The notes under the pieces are model-generated. The model was given only the letters and a program-made list of their open reading frames with translations. It was not told the DNA's origin and searched no databases. Made by a program: the position numbers and the translations under genes. This document shows positions 1-7,674 of a DNA stretch of 64,000 nt, one piece after another. Source of the stretch: Nonomuraea sp. NEAU-A123 (GTDB taxonomy: Bacteria > Actinomycetota > Actinomycetes > Streptosporangiales > Streptosporangiaceae); assembly GCF_018603905.1 (NCBI RefSeq), contig NZ_JAHFZZ010000015.1:186001-250000 (forward strand), written 5' to 3'. Position 1 is the stretch's first letter. Each line of letters begins with the position of its first letter.

Positions 1-163
1 TGGTCATCGGCACCACCTCGACGGCTAGGCCCGGTACCCGCTTGTGGATCCGGTCGCGGACGTCGTTGGCTTGGTACAGGGCCATGGGTGAGCTACGTGT
101 GCCGACCCGCAGCGGCCGGTCGGGGAACGTATCGCTCAGCAAGTTGATCAAGGCGTCGGTCAT
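1..163 (-). CDS. Hydroxymethylbilane synthase paralogue (HemC-like), N-terminal part
   Basis: The first 54 codons of a minus-strand gene that runs off the left edge. The start ATG is at 163, with GGAAG about 8 nt upstream. The peptide contains PLRVGTRSSPMALYQAND, the classical N-terminal strand-loop-helix of porphobilinogen deaminase (LRxGTRxSxxALxQ), which binds the substrate carboxylates. HemC joins four porphobilinogens into hydroxymethylbilane. A complete canonical hemC lies at 62922-63827, so this would be a second copy. Whether it is intact or has the dipyrromethane cysteine cannot be seen. Family assignment is firm for the visible part; the role of the second copy is unknown. Confidence 0.75.
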   Translation of the reverse strand, partial: MTDALINLLSDTFPDRPLRVGTRSSPMALYQANDVRDRIHKRVPGLAVEVVPMT

Positions 164-410
164 GATGGTCTTCCGGTCAGTCGAGGTAGATGGCGAGCCT
201 ACGACCCTGGGAGAGGGGAAGGGCGACGAATGGGAGTGAGGCTCGCGAGCCGCCTCACGGCCTGTTCACCCCTGCTTCGGGTCTGGACGCCCCGGCCTGG
301 TCTTCTTGTTGCCGTCGCACCGGATGGCCCGCCGAAGCCGCCGCGACCGCAGCTCGGCGCATAACGGCCGCTGGACCTCCAGTCGGCCGGGACCCGTTTG
401 CGCGTTCAGA

Positions 411-446
411 GACGATGCCGCAGTAGCCATTCGGTAGCACAATCGT
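411..446 (-). repeat. msrA 3'-end repeat copy R1 (short, decayed)
   Basis: Read on the minus strand this stretch encodes LPNGYCGI, the core of the MsrA C-terminus, in the same orientation as the gene at 28079-28741. Sequence on either side no longer matches. It is the leftmost of eleven copies, including msrA itself. Confidence 0.6.
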
Positions 447-454
447 CGACGAGA

Positions 455-1078
455 TCAACTGAACGTAGGAATCGTGACGGGTGCATCTAGCGGCAGGCCG
501 AAAACCCATCGTGCTTCTTCACGCACTGCCTCCGATGTTTCCCGCCCGTCGCCGGACAGTTCCAGAGCCCGAGGCGCGCCGTCGGGAGAGAACATCTTGC
601 GTATCGAGGAGGAATACAAGGCACCATCCTCACTCTCTTGCACATGCACCACGCTGAAGCGCCCATCGGCGGGCTGCACTGTCAAAAGCAGCGGAAGGAT
701 AGCGCCTCCACCCTCGATGAGCACGTTCCCGGAACGGGCAAGTTCCTCGCACCCGGCCACGAGTCCGAGCAGCAACTGATGATCTCTCCGGCGGACCTCT
801 ATGAGTTCTTCGTGGCAGAACATCTTGGGGTTCAACTCTGGTCTTTCGGAGGCAAGAACAACTCCGACGCGGTCACTATCTTTCTCCAGGTAGCGGTCAG
901 CAACCTCCAGGAGGGTCGCACGCATCCCCGGGTTGACGGAAATCACCTCCTCTGGAGCGGTGCCGGCAACATCCGACGCGAACAGCCGCGGCACCACCCA
1001 AACCGTGCCCGCGATCGCAAGCACGACAGCGATCATCGCCCATAACACCGGCCGTCGACTTGACAACGTCATTTGCAT
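455..1078 (-). CDS. Membrane-anchored hypothetical protein (207 aa)
   Basis: Not a family I recognise. Residues about 9-33 form one hydrophobic helix after a short basic N-terminus (SSRRPVLWAM), so the protein is probably membrane-anchored or secreted with the remainder outside. The outer part is mixed alpha/beta, acidic, and has two cysteines (in MFCHEEL and VAGCEEL) that could form a disulphide. No catalytic motif is apparent. The gene stands alone between msrA-end repeats R1 and R2, so it may be cargo of one inserted cassette. The uniform high-GC codon use and long open frame support a real gene. Confidence 0.7.
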   Translation of the reverse strand: MQMTLSSRRPVLWAMIAVVLAIAGTVWVVPRLFASDVAGTAPEEVISVNPGMRATLLEVADRYLEKDSDRVGVVLASERPELNPKMFCHEELIEVRRRDHQLLLGLVAGCEELARSGNVLIEGGGAILPLLLTVQPADGRFSVVHVQESEDGALYSSSIRKMFSPDGAPRALELSGDGRETSEAVREEARWVFGLPLDAPVTIPTFS

Positions 1079-1172
1079 CCCAGGCGGTTGTGACGAGGCA
1101 GGAAAGTGGGCATCTTATCCGTTTCCAAGACACGTAGCGGCGCCCATGTACCTCAGCCAAGCGAACGGACCG

Positions 1173-1247
1173 TGCTTCGCCGGTGATCAGGCCCACGGGG
1201 AGGTGACGCCGGGACCACCGAGCCCGCGGTACCCGTTCGGAACATTG
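1173..1247 (-). repeat. msrA 3'-end repeat copy R2 (decayed)
   Basis: On the minus strand it reads NVPNGYRGLGG in one frame and then PVGLITGEA in another. These match the MsrA C-terminus if one base has been gained or lost between the halves. The same orientation and the following TA remnant mirror the arrangement of copy R8 and the RelE-like gene at 23295-23775. Confidence 0.65.
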
Positions 1248-1300
1248 CTTATTCCCATTCACGCGACCCCACGGCATGACGGCACATTTCTTCCCAGCCT

Positions 1301-1545
1301 CTGACCGCATCGCTGGTGCCACGGATCTCCGCGTTTCGGGCTCAAATCGAAACCTCTAGCGGCCCGAAGTCGCCACTCGTGGCCGTGCGAGCCTCGGCGT
1401 AGTGTGCGGGGTCGGCCTTGATCCGCGCGGTCGCCCTCCAGCTCGCGATGACCTCCTGATTGGTGGCATCGACATCCAACTCGGCCGCGGTGGGATCATG
1501 CTTGATCAAGGCAAGGAACAGCCGGGACGCGGTGGCCAGCCCGGG
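1301..1545 (-). pseudogene. Decayed copy of the RelE-like/Phd-like toxin-antitoxin cassette
   Basis: This stretch aligns by eye with the intact cassette at about 23690-24080. On the minus strand it still encodes HYAEARTATSGDFGPLEV, against HYAEARKATSGDFGPVQV at the end of the intact antitoxin. Two internal deletions are visible: one removes roughly 45 bases near the toxin start, the other removes the middle of the antitoxin, joining the Asp/Ala-rich tail to the KHDP region. No open frame survives. It lies between msrA-end copies R2 and R3 just as the intact cassette lies between R8 and R9. Confidence 0.75.
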
Positions 1546-1625
1546 TAGTGATCATCCAGTAGAGGCTCAGACAGCACTACAAGATCTTCCGGCGGTTCAT
1601 ACGTCGCGATCTCTTGGCGACGAGT

Positions 1626-1706
1626 TCACTCGCCGGCAGGCGCGATGCCCACTGGACAGGAGACCCCGGCACCGCAGATGCCGCAGTACCCGTTTGGAAC
1701 CTTGAA
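1626..1706 (-). repeat. msrA 3'-end repeat copy R3 (reading frame and stop intact)
   Basis: The minus strand encodes FKVPNGYCGICGAGVSCP, continuing VGIAPAGE and then a TGA stop, so it keeps the MsrA C-terminal frame, both resolving cysteines and a stop codon. Its APAGE tail is shared only with copy R5 at 11824, which suggests a common donor. Confidence 0.8.
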
Positions 1707-1812
1707 TGCGTCGGCCCAGAGTCGGGCAGACACAAAGCGGGAAAAGGGACATACAAAATGCGAAATCTGCTCAGTCACAACGCATTCGATATTGCCACCA
1801 TACGATGTCGAC

Positions 1813-2745
1813 ATGAAATCATTACTAGCGGCCCTAACCGTCGGCACGGTGAGTGTCTTATCCACTACGGTCGCCGCTTCAGCCGACTCCACTGCATTCA
1901 CCACATCACTGAACGTGGTGGCGATGGGCGACTCCTACGGATCCGGCACCGGCGCCGGTGACTACGAACCGGGCACCACAGGAAGCTGCTTTCGCAGCGC
2001 CAACTCCTACTCCTCGGTCATCGTCGACGAACTTCGCCAGCGCGGCAAACGAGTAAAATTCACGAACGTCACCTGCAGCGGCTCGGCCATCAGAACCCTA
2101 CGGGAATCGTTCAAGGGCGAGCCCCCTCAGTTCGACGCGCTGAAGCGTGACACCAAAGTGGTGATGCTGAGCATCGGCACCGGCGATATCGACTTCGCCG
2201 GATTCGGCGGACTGTGCATCCAGGCCGACTGCTCGGGCGCGCCTGCCACGGCGATCAAAGGACTACTACCTGGCATGGGCGAGAACCTGAAGACCCTCCT
2301 GATCGACATCAAGGCCCGCAGCCCCCGCGCCAAGATCGTGCTCACCGGGTACGGCCAGCAGGTCACCCCGAGCGAGAACGCCGAGGGCGTGCCACTGGAC
2401 CCGATCTGCGACAGCCAGGTGTTCAGCGCGCAGGAACGGGTGGACGGCAACCAGGTCGCGAGAGAACTCGACGCTACCCTGCGGAATGCCGCGAAGGCTG
2501 CCAAGGCACGCGGGGTTAACGTCCTGTTCGCCAGCCCGTATGTGAACTCGGTGGATCTCCGGCCCGAGTTCGAGGGCCATTCCCTGTGCCAGTCCGAGCC
2601 GCCCTTCTACCGAGGATTCGACGCGCTCGCTCCAGGCCAGGAGGGCATCGACGCGGTCCTGCACCTGAACCAGCAGGGGCAGGCGGCCATGGCCGACCTC
2701 ATCCAACGTAGGATCCCCGTCCTCGCCACCCCGGCAAGCCTCTGA
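1813..2745 (+). CDS. Secreted SGNH/GDSL-family esterase or lipase
   Basis: A 310-residue protein with an N-terminal signal peptide (MKSLLAALTVGTVSV..., cleavage likely after the Ala-Ser-Ala near residue 24). The SGNH fold is shown by VVAMGDSYGSG, placing the nucleophile at about Ser41, and by D280-x3-H284 in GIDAVLHLN as the catalytic Asp/His pair. The GxND block is altered to GTGD. Six or more cysteines suggest disulphides, as in the secreted Streptomyces SGNH lipases. An in-frame open stretch extends upstream, but the signal peptide fixes the start at 1813; no strong ribosome site is seen there. It is monocistronic, preceded by msrA-end copy R3. Substrate is unknown. Confidence 0.88.
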   Translation: MKSLLAALTVGTVSVLSTTVAASADSTAFTTSLNVVAMGDSYGSGTGAGDYEPGTTGSCFRSANSYSSVIVDELRQRGKRVKFTNVTCSGSAIRTLRESFKGEPPQFDALKRDTKVVMLSIGTGDIDFAGFGGLCIQADCSGAPATAIKGLLPGMGENLKTLLIDIKARSPRAKIVLTGYGQQVTPSENAEGVPLDPICDSQVFSAQERVDGNQVARELDATLRNAAKAAKARGVNVLFASPYVNSVDLRPEFEGHSLCQSEPPFYRGFDALAPGQEGIDAVLHLNQQGQAAMADLIQRRIPVLATPASL

Positions 2746-2865
2746 GGGCTCCAAGTCCGATCCTTCTCGGAACCGAAGATCTGCGTTGGCCCCGGACCTC
2801 CAAGGGCTCCGAGGCCGTCACGTGGAGATTTTGTTCGAGCCTCCAGCTTGGTCAAGTCTGATGTA

Positions 2866-2907
2866 CGCCTCGCTGGACGTCAGTCCGACCGGGCAGGCCA
2901 CGCCCGC
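2866..2907 (-). repeat. msrA 3'-end repeat copy R4 (distal half only)
   Basis: The minus strand encodes AGVACPVGLTSSEA, the last 14 residues of the MsrA tail. The proximal half (NGYCGI) is missing and the stop has been lost. It is followed directly by sequence matching the start of the region after copy R7 at 22376. Confidence 0.7.
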
Positions 2908-2915
2908 AGTTCGTT

Positions 2916-3158
2916 TCAACCAGTAGAGGTGTGTGACCTACCGCTGCTTCGACCGGAACTCAGCCCACAAGTCGACCGCCTCCTCGAGATCAAGAGCGGC
3001 GAGGTCCTCGCGGGAATTCCGACCGCGTAGATCAACCGGTCCGCGAGCCCGTCGGGAACCGGTTCCCGACGGGGCGCACCCTCAGCGTCGGCTCGCTCAC
3101 CGACGGCCCACACCTCACAGATCCACCGCCCGAGGGCCTGAAGACACGCGGCGGTCAA
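2916..3158 (-). pseudogene. Decayed copy of the ParE/RelE-like toxin gene
   Basis: The minus strand keeps ICEVWAVGERADAE and, joined directly to it, PREPVPDGLADRLIYAVG. In the intact toxin (22409-22927) these segments are separated by about 45 residues. An internal deletion therefore removed the middle of the gene, and a later frameshift disrupts the C-terminal part, of which only nucleotide similarity remains. It sits next to msrA-end copy R4 as the intact gene sits next to R7. Confidence 0.8.
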
Positions 3159-3267
3159 AGGAGCACCGCATAAATGCCTGGCACTGATTGAGTCGCCATG
3201 GCCGGCACGGGGCGCCCCTATTCTGATCTTGGTAAGGCTTCTCTTTCCGACAATCAGGAGAGATCAC

Positions 3268-4308
3268 ATGCTCGGCCGTTTAGCATCCAGCCTGGTGAGC
3301 GTACTCGTGCTCACCACCGCCACAGCCACGGCCACCGCCTCGGCTGCCGTGCCCATACCCCAGCCGACCAGAGGCCCATTACCCGGTGCAACGGAACGGA
3401 CAGGAAACGGCCAGGCCGCGGTCATCGCCGACCTGAACGGCCGCCCCATCCAGCTCACGTCCTACGGCATCCTCGACGTACACCCCCAGGGGGACCCGTT
3501 CGCGCTGTGGGCATGGCAGCCGGGCCGGCGGCGGTTCATCAAGACCAACGGGGAAGTCGCGGTCTCTCCAGACGGACGCTGGTCGGTCGCGCACCCGGGG
3601 TCGCCAAGAGAACCAGGCAAGGAGCGCCTGCGGATCCTCGACCGGACCACCGGCAAGAGCCGGGACGTCGCCATCGACCTCACCGAATACACTCCCGCCA
3701 GCACCGAGAACGGCGGCACTCAGTACCCCCAGATGCGCTGGCCCAAGTGGTCGCCGGACGGCCAGAAGCTGCTGTTCACCGTCAGCTTGGCCCGCCAGGG
3801 CGACCGCTCGGCAGGAGTTCTGATCCTCGGTCTGCCCGACTTCACGCCCCGCTTCATCAAAATCCACAAGGCGCTGGTCACCGTCGGCGGCTTCGAGTGG
3901 AACCACGACGGCACCCGCTTCCTGGTCAGGCACGGCAGGCTCGGCGGCACGACCGTGCGCCTGTACGACCTCCAGGGCAAGGCCACCAGGGAATACCAGG
4001 TGCGAGGCAGGCCGGGCGGTGACGGGCGCGGCGTCTTCTCCCCCTCCGGCAAGCGGTTCGTCACCGCCTGCCTGCCGCTGGAAAAGGCCGCCTGTGTGTG
4101 GGACGCGGTGACCGGCAAGGCCGTGACGCGACTTCCCATCGCCCCGAGCGGGCGACCCACCACCCTCGGCTGGTACGACGAGAAGCACCTGCTCATCTCC
4201 ACCGCAGCCGGCATCGGTATCGTCGACCTGAAGGGCCGGGTTACCGAGACGTTGCTCAAGCTCGGCAAGAAGACCCAGATCTACCCGCACTTCAGCGCGT
4301 TGAAATGA
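3268..4308 (+). CDS. Secreted WD40/TolB-like beta-propeller protein
   Basis: A 346-residue protein with a signal peptide (MLGRLASSLVSVLVLTT..., Ala-rich, cleavage near ATASA). The start at 3268 is chosen for AGGAGA 6 nt upstream; an earlier in-frame codon at 3229 lacks a site. The mature part repeats the blade pattern of TolB/WD40 propellers: VSPDGRWSVA, WSPDGQKLLF, WNHDGTRFLV, FSPSGKRFVTA, each followed by a short strand and a labelled value such as LYDLQG or VWDAVTG. Such proteins usually act as binding or assembly scaffolds; no catalytic residues are recognised. It is followed by transposase debris. Confidence 0.85.
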   Translation: MLGRLASSLVSVLVLTTATATATASAAVPIPQPTRGPLPGATERTGNGQAAVIADLNGRPIQLTSYGILDVHPQGDPFALWAWQPGRRRFIKTNGEVAVSPDGRWSVAHPGSPREPGKERLRILDRTTGKSRDVAIDLTEYTPASTENGGTQYPQMRWPKWSPDGQKLLFTVSLARQGDRSAGVLILGLPDFTPRFIKIHKALVTVGGFEWNHDGTRFLVRHGRLGGTTVRLYDLQGKATREYQVRGRPGGDGRGVFSPSGKRFVTACLPLEKAACVWDAVTGKAVTRLPIAPSGRPTTLGWYDEKHLLISTAAGIGIVDLKGRVTETLLKLGKKTQIYPHFSALK

Positions 4309-4638
4309 TCAACCGGGACGCCGAGATGGTCCCGCGTGTCGCCAACGACGCGGGTGGCGGGCACCCTGGTGAAGCAGGTCAAGGCGCAGTTCGGGCCGTT
4401 GCGCACCTTCGTGATGACCAACTTCGACCATCCCACCACACTGTGCATACCCGCAAACTCCAGGCCTACCTCCGCTGGCGCAACGCCAACGCCACCCCGA
4501 GGTCCTGGCCGCCCAACGCCGCATCCGCCCCCGCATCCGCATCCGCATCCGCATCCGCATCGAGAAACACGCCGCTGGGGACGACCGGCCACTCGAGCAG
4601 CATGATCACTCGGCCCGGCCAACGTTAGTGGTCACCCA
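4309..4638 (+). pseudogene. Probable DDE-transposase 3' remnant with a hexanucleotide tract
   Basis: No intact gene. Frames on the plus strand encode KLQAYLRWRNANA and, after a frameshift, HPEVLAAQRRIR, which resembles the C-terminal tail of some actinobacterial IS630-like transposases (from memory, not a database match). The (GCATCC)n tract at 4521-4562 interrupts it. No terminal inverted repeats or target duplication were recognised, so the element is only a fragment. Confidence 0.4.
4521..4562. repeat. Tandem hexanucleotide repeat, seven units of GCATCC
   Basis: Units start at 4521, 4527 (changed to GCCCCC), 4533, 4539, 4545, 4551 and 4557 (last unit GCATCG). In the frame of the transposase remnant the tract encodes alternating Arg-Ile. 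It looks like slippage expansion in non-functional DNA. Confidence 0.9.
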
Positions 4639-6135
4639 CTAGCTGATGGTCCGGAGCCCGGGCCACATCGTGGTCCACGACGCCCGCAGGCCGGTGCAGA
4701 CCGAGACGGCCTTGCCCTGCTCCCCGTTCGGGATGCCCAGCCCGTTGTCGATCTGGGCCACGTCGTGGCAGCCGACGAAGAAGCTGCTCCAGTCGGTCGG
4801 CCGCCAGTCGCCGACGTGCACGACGACTGTACGGTGGGCCGATGGCGGGCCCCATGCCCAGTACGCGTTGTGGCCGGAATAGATGGGTGGCAGTCCTGAT
4901 CCGAGCAGGACGAGTGCGCTTGCCTCACTGTAACTGTTGGTCAGGATCACCGTTCGGGCGCGCTCGGGCGCGGGCAGGGCGGCCACCACGCCTTCGACCG
5001 TGGAGACAAATGCCGGCCAGCCAACCTGGTTCGCGGTGTCCGGAACCGCGGATGGAAGCGAGCTGGCGGCATACGCGGCGACGGGCAGAATCGGCAGGGT
5101 CAGGTACGCGAGGAACGCGCCCGAGACCGCCGCCGCGACGGTGAAGCTCGCCCCCTTGAGAAGGGCATGGCCGTGCGCGAGCCAGCGGTCAACGGCGATC
5201 GAACCGGCGGCCATGAACACGGCCACGCTGCCAATCGCGTAGTAGGCCTTGCCGCCGGTCACCACGACGAGGCCGAGCGCGACCGGGCCCGCGATGCCGG
5301 TCGCCCGCCACGGCGCCGCGTCCCTCGCACGAAGGACCCAGACCACGCCGGCGACGGTCACGGGAAAGAGGAGCGGCCCGGTGAAGAGCCAGAGCAGCGG
5401 CACGATCTGGGCGCGGTTGTCCGCCGCGTACCCGGCGATGCGCGACGCCATGGTGAGCTGGGGCCAGCCGTTCGTTGCCTGCCAGGCGAGGTTCGGCGCC
5501 CAGAGCAGCAGAGCGATCCCGACCGCTGCCCAGACCCACCCCGAGCGGACGATGTCCCAGCGTCGGGCGAGGACAAGCCCAACCGCCAGCCCCGCACCCA
5601 GGAACAACAGCGTGTCCTTGTTCTCGAGCCCTATCCCAGCAGCCAGGCCCACGACCAGCCACAGGCGTCGGTCGGCACCGGCGAGAAGCCGCACGATCAG
5701 CCACAGGATGAACGCCCAGGCCAGCAGGTCGAACTCGGTAGTGGTGTCGAGGTGGCCGGCAGCGAGATATCCGGAGACGGCGGCCGTCACTGCCGCCAGG
5801 AACTGCGACCGTCGGGATCCGCCGAGGTCACGCGAGATGAGCGCGACCAGGACAACGACGAGCGTCATCTCCACGGCCGGCAGCACGCGGACCGCGGTCG
5901 GCGATACGCCCAGTACGCCCACCGAGGCGGCGGACAGGAGCGGGGTCAGCGGCGGCTGGTCGACGTAGCCGAAGGCAGGATGCCGACCCGCCACGACGTA
6001 GTACATCTCGTCGCCATGGAAGCCGTAGGCGCCCGAGAACGCCAGCAGCAGAGCGACCATCAGACCGGCCACCAGGACCACCGGCCAGGGAACGGCAAAA
6101 GACCAGGTTCGCTGGGTGGTGTCCGACATCATCAC
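4639..6135 (-). CDS. Polytopic membrane glycosyltransferase, GT39/PMT-ArnT type
   Basis: A 498-residue integral membrane protein with about ten to twelve hydrophobic helices and a short C-terminal extracytoplasmic domain. After the first helix comes GFHGDEMYYV: the acidic pair in the first outer loop is the catalytic signature of GT39/GT83 enzymes, which transfer sugars from polyprenyl-phosphate donors. ENKDTLLFLG and the GYVDQPPLTPL segment are also typical of this family. It is likely to mannosylate or otherwise glycosylate an envelope target. The start is ambiguous between GTG 6135 and the ATGs at 6132 and 6129. Monocistronic; acceptor unknown. Confidence 0.85.
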   Translation of the reverse strand: MMMSDTTQRTWSFAVPWPVVLVAGLMVALLLAFSGAYGFHGDEMYYVVAGRHPAFGYVDQPPLTPLLSAASVGVLGVSPTAVRVLPAVEMTLVVVLVALISRDLGGSRRSQFLAAVTAAVSGYLAAGHLDTTTEFDLLAWAFILWLIVRLLAGADRRLWLVVGLAAGIGLENKDTLLFLGAGLAVGLVLARRWDIVRSGWVWAAVGIALLLWAPNLAWQATNGWPQLTMASRIAGYAADNRAQIVPLLWLFTGPLLFPVTVAGVVWVLRARDAAPWRATGIAGPVALGLVVVTGGKAYYAIGSVAVFMAAGSIAVDRWLAHGHALLKGASFTVAAAVSGAFLAYLTLPILPVAAYAASSLPSAVPDTANQVGWPAFVSTVEGVVAALPAPERARTVILTNSYSEASALVLLGSGLPPIYSGHNAYWAWGPPSAHRTVVVHVGDWRPTDWSSFFVGCHDVAQIDNGLGIPNGEQGKAVSVCTGLRASWTTMWPGLRTIS

Positions 6136-6550
6136 ATTGTGATCGCCGCACCGCCGCGGTGCTAGTACGGCAAACCACTAACGTTCGCCGGGGCCGCCCA
6201 CAGCCCAAACCCTGACCAAAACCGGAGTGGCGCAGGGTCCGTTCGGATACGCCGACCAATGCCCAGCTCAATATGCGGTTCAAAGCCCTGCGGAACGTCA
6301 GTCGGTGCCCGTGGAGGATCGGTGGGATCGTCGCCTCGGCGCTCGTGTTGTTCCACCACGAGAAGGGCCGGCTCCTGTCAGCCGGCCAGAAGATCACATA
6401 AAGCTACCGGTCGCTTCTGACAAGATCTTATTGGCTCAGATGTCCTTCACAGAATTCAGGGTTGATGTATAAGCCATATACGGAGCATATACCGGCACCT
6501 GCGCACTCTTATTCCGTACGGCAATTCGTCCCGTAGACAGGAGAAAAACC
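6136..6550. other. Intergenic region upstream of the secreted-protein/ABC operon
   Basis: No gene is recognised. The left two thirds carry no convincing coding signal. The last 130 bases are AT-richer and hold the predicted SARP box (6477-6494), a possible -10 element CACTCT at 6504-6509, and the ribosome site (CAGGAG) for the gene at 6551. Confidence 0.5.
6477..6494 (+). promoter_or_regulatory. Predicted SARP binding site (heptamer direct repeat)
   Basis: TATACGG and TATACCG are separated by 4 bases, giving the 11-bp period of SARP operators. A CACTCT hexamer begins 9 bases after the second heptamer, close to the 8-bp spacing known for SARP-activated promoters. A near-identical site lies at 9340-9357. 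A SARP gene (10535-11164) sits nearby. Confidence 0.6.
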
Positions 6551-6952
6551 ATGCAAGTACGAGCCGCAGCCCGCGGTGTCGCGGCCGCCGCCGTTCTCGG
6601 CGTCGTGTTCGGTATGGCTCCGACGGCGATGGCGTGGGGATCGACGGGTTATACCTCTGCGTCCTGCTGGCGGCCCTGGCTCTCCAGCACCGCCACTTTC
6701 GGCGGCAACGGGGCCAACTACACATCGCTCCCAGGTGGCGGCCGCATCGACTTCTACATCAAGGTCGACGCTTATCTCAAGCACAAGGACGTCGATACCG
6801 ATTCCGTTCGGGGAGAGGGCACCGGCCAGACCAGCCCTCGAAAGGATCACGGTGGGGTCGTCGGCGATGGCAGTTGGGTGGTGTGGGCGTATGGCTGGGA
6901 CAACCCCAGCAGCCCCGCCAACCAGAAGATCAACTCCTGCGTGATCACGTGA
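6551..6952 (+). CDS. Small secreted protein of unknown function (133 aa)
   Basis: An N-terminal signal peptide (MQVRAAARGVAAAAVLGVVF..., cleavage likely after AMA at residue 28) precedes a mature part of about 105 residues. That part is rich in Gly, Ser, Trp and Tyr, with two cysteines (ASCWRPW and INSCVIT at the extreme C-terminus) that could form one disulphide. A good ribosome site (CAGGAG) precedes the ATG. Its stop overlaps the next start (GTGA), so it is translationally coupled to a membrane protein and an ABC transporter. The layout resembles bacteriocin operons of the lactococcin 972 kind, but the sequence does not show that family's motifs. Export substrate or effector is an inference. 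Confidence 0.8.
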   Translation: MQVRAAARGVAAAAVLGVVFGMAPTAMAWGSTGYTSASCWRPWLSSTATFGGNGANYTSLPGGGRIDFYIKVDAYLKHKDVDTDSVRGEGTGQTSPRKDHGGVVGDGSWVVWAYGWDNPSSPANQKINSCVIT

Positions 6953-7674
6953 CGCAGGCAGATCTCGGGAGTGCAGGGCGCTGGGTGCGGAGCTTCCGCT
7001 TTAGCGCCCTTGCGCTTCCCGTGGGCGCGCTTCCGCTCGCCGCCGGCTGGGGGTCCGGAAGCTATGGCCGACCCCCTTTCGGGGTCGGCACGGTCGCCCT
7101 GGGCGTGCACTGGATCATGGATTGGCTCGTCCCTGTGTGCGTGGCCGCCGTACTGGCCTTCGGGACCGCCGGCACCGGCCTGGATCGGCGCATCGCCGCG
7201 AGTGGCGCATCCGATCTCCGGATCCTGTGGTGGCGGACCCATTGGACGGCGATTCTCGGAAGCATCGTGGCGTGCGGCTCCTGCGCGTACTCGCTGGCGG
7301 GGATGTCAGGCGAGCCGTTTCCGGACCTGCTGGCACCCGGCCTGGCCGGGGTATTGTTCGCTCTTCTTGTGGCGAACGTGGTGGTATCCCGTTTCGCCGC
7401 CGGTCCCGGCGTCGCGCTCGCCGCAGCGACAAGCATTACGGGAACCGTGGCGATAGGTCCTTACCTGACCCCGTTCACGGATGTGCCGGCCATCGACCCG
7501 ACTTTGAGTAACTGGATGCGGGGCGTTCCCGACAGGGGTTCAATCCTTTCTTCCGGCTCGATTGCCTGGATCGGCGCCGGGGTGATCGCGGTCGTTCTCG
7601 CCAGAATGTGCCCCCGGGATATCGCCTGGTTACCGTGGACCGCTGTGGAGGATGCGTCCGATGATTCGATTTGA
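6949..7674 (+). CDS. Polytopic membrane protein, operon partner of the ABC transporter
   Basis: A 241-residue protein with about six predicted membrane helices (for example VPVCVAAVLAFGTAG, LVANVVVSRFAAG and GAGVIAVVLARM). The GTG start at 6949 overlaps the previous stop by 4 bases; earlier in-frame starts would lie inside the upstream gene. No family is recognised. Its position between a secreted small protein and an ABC ATPase suggests a transporter subunit or immunity component. Confidence 0.75.
   Translation: MTQADLGSAGRWVRSFRFSALALPVGALPLAAGWGSGSYGRPPFGVGTVALGVHWIMDWLVPVCVAAVLAFGTAGTGLDRRIAASGASDLRILWWRTHWTAILGSIVACGSCAYSLAGMSGEPFPDLLAPGLAGVLFALLVANVVVSRFAAGPGVALAAATSITGTVAIGPYLTPFTDVPAIDPTLSNWMRGVPDRGSILSSGSIAWIGAGVIAVVLARMCPRDIAWLPWTAVEDASDDSI

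Larger units (their letters stand above)
1079..1812. other. Gene-poor stretch made of repeat copies and decayed toxin-antitoxin DNA
   Basis: No intact gene is seen. In order it holds msrA-end copy R2 (about 1173-1247), a decayed copy of the RelE/Phd-like cassette (about 1301-1545), msrA-end copy R3 (1626-1706) and about 100 bases leading to the esterase gene. The few open frames here are short, overlap the repeats and resemble nothing. Confidence 0.6.
2746..3267. other. Intergenic stretch with repeat R4 and a decayed ParE-type toxin gene
   Basis: No intact gene. After about 100 bases without recognisable content it contains msrA-end copy R4 (2866-2907) and then a decayed copy of the ParE-like toxin gene (about 2916-3158). 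The last 100 bases lead to the propeller gene and carry its AGGAGA ribosome site. Confidence 0.55.

Noticed and set aside
6551..6952. Lactococcin 972-family bacteriocin
   Set aside because: The operon layout fits, but the mature sequence lacks the pattern I associate with that family, so it is left as an unknown secreted protein.
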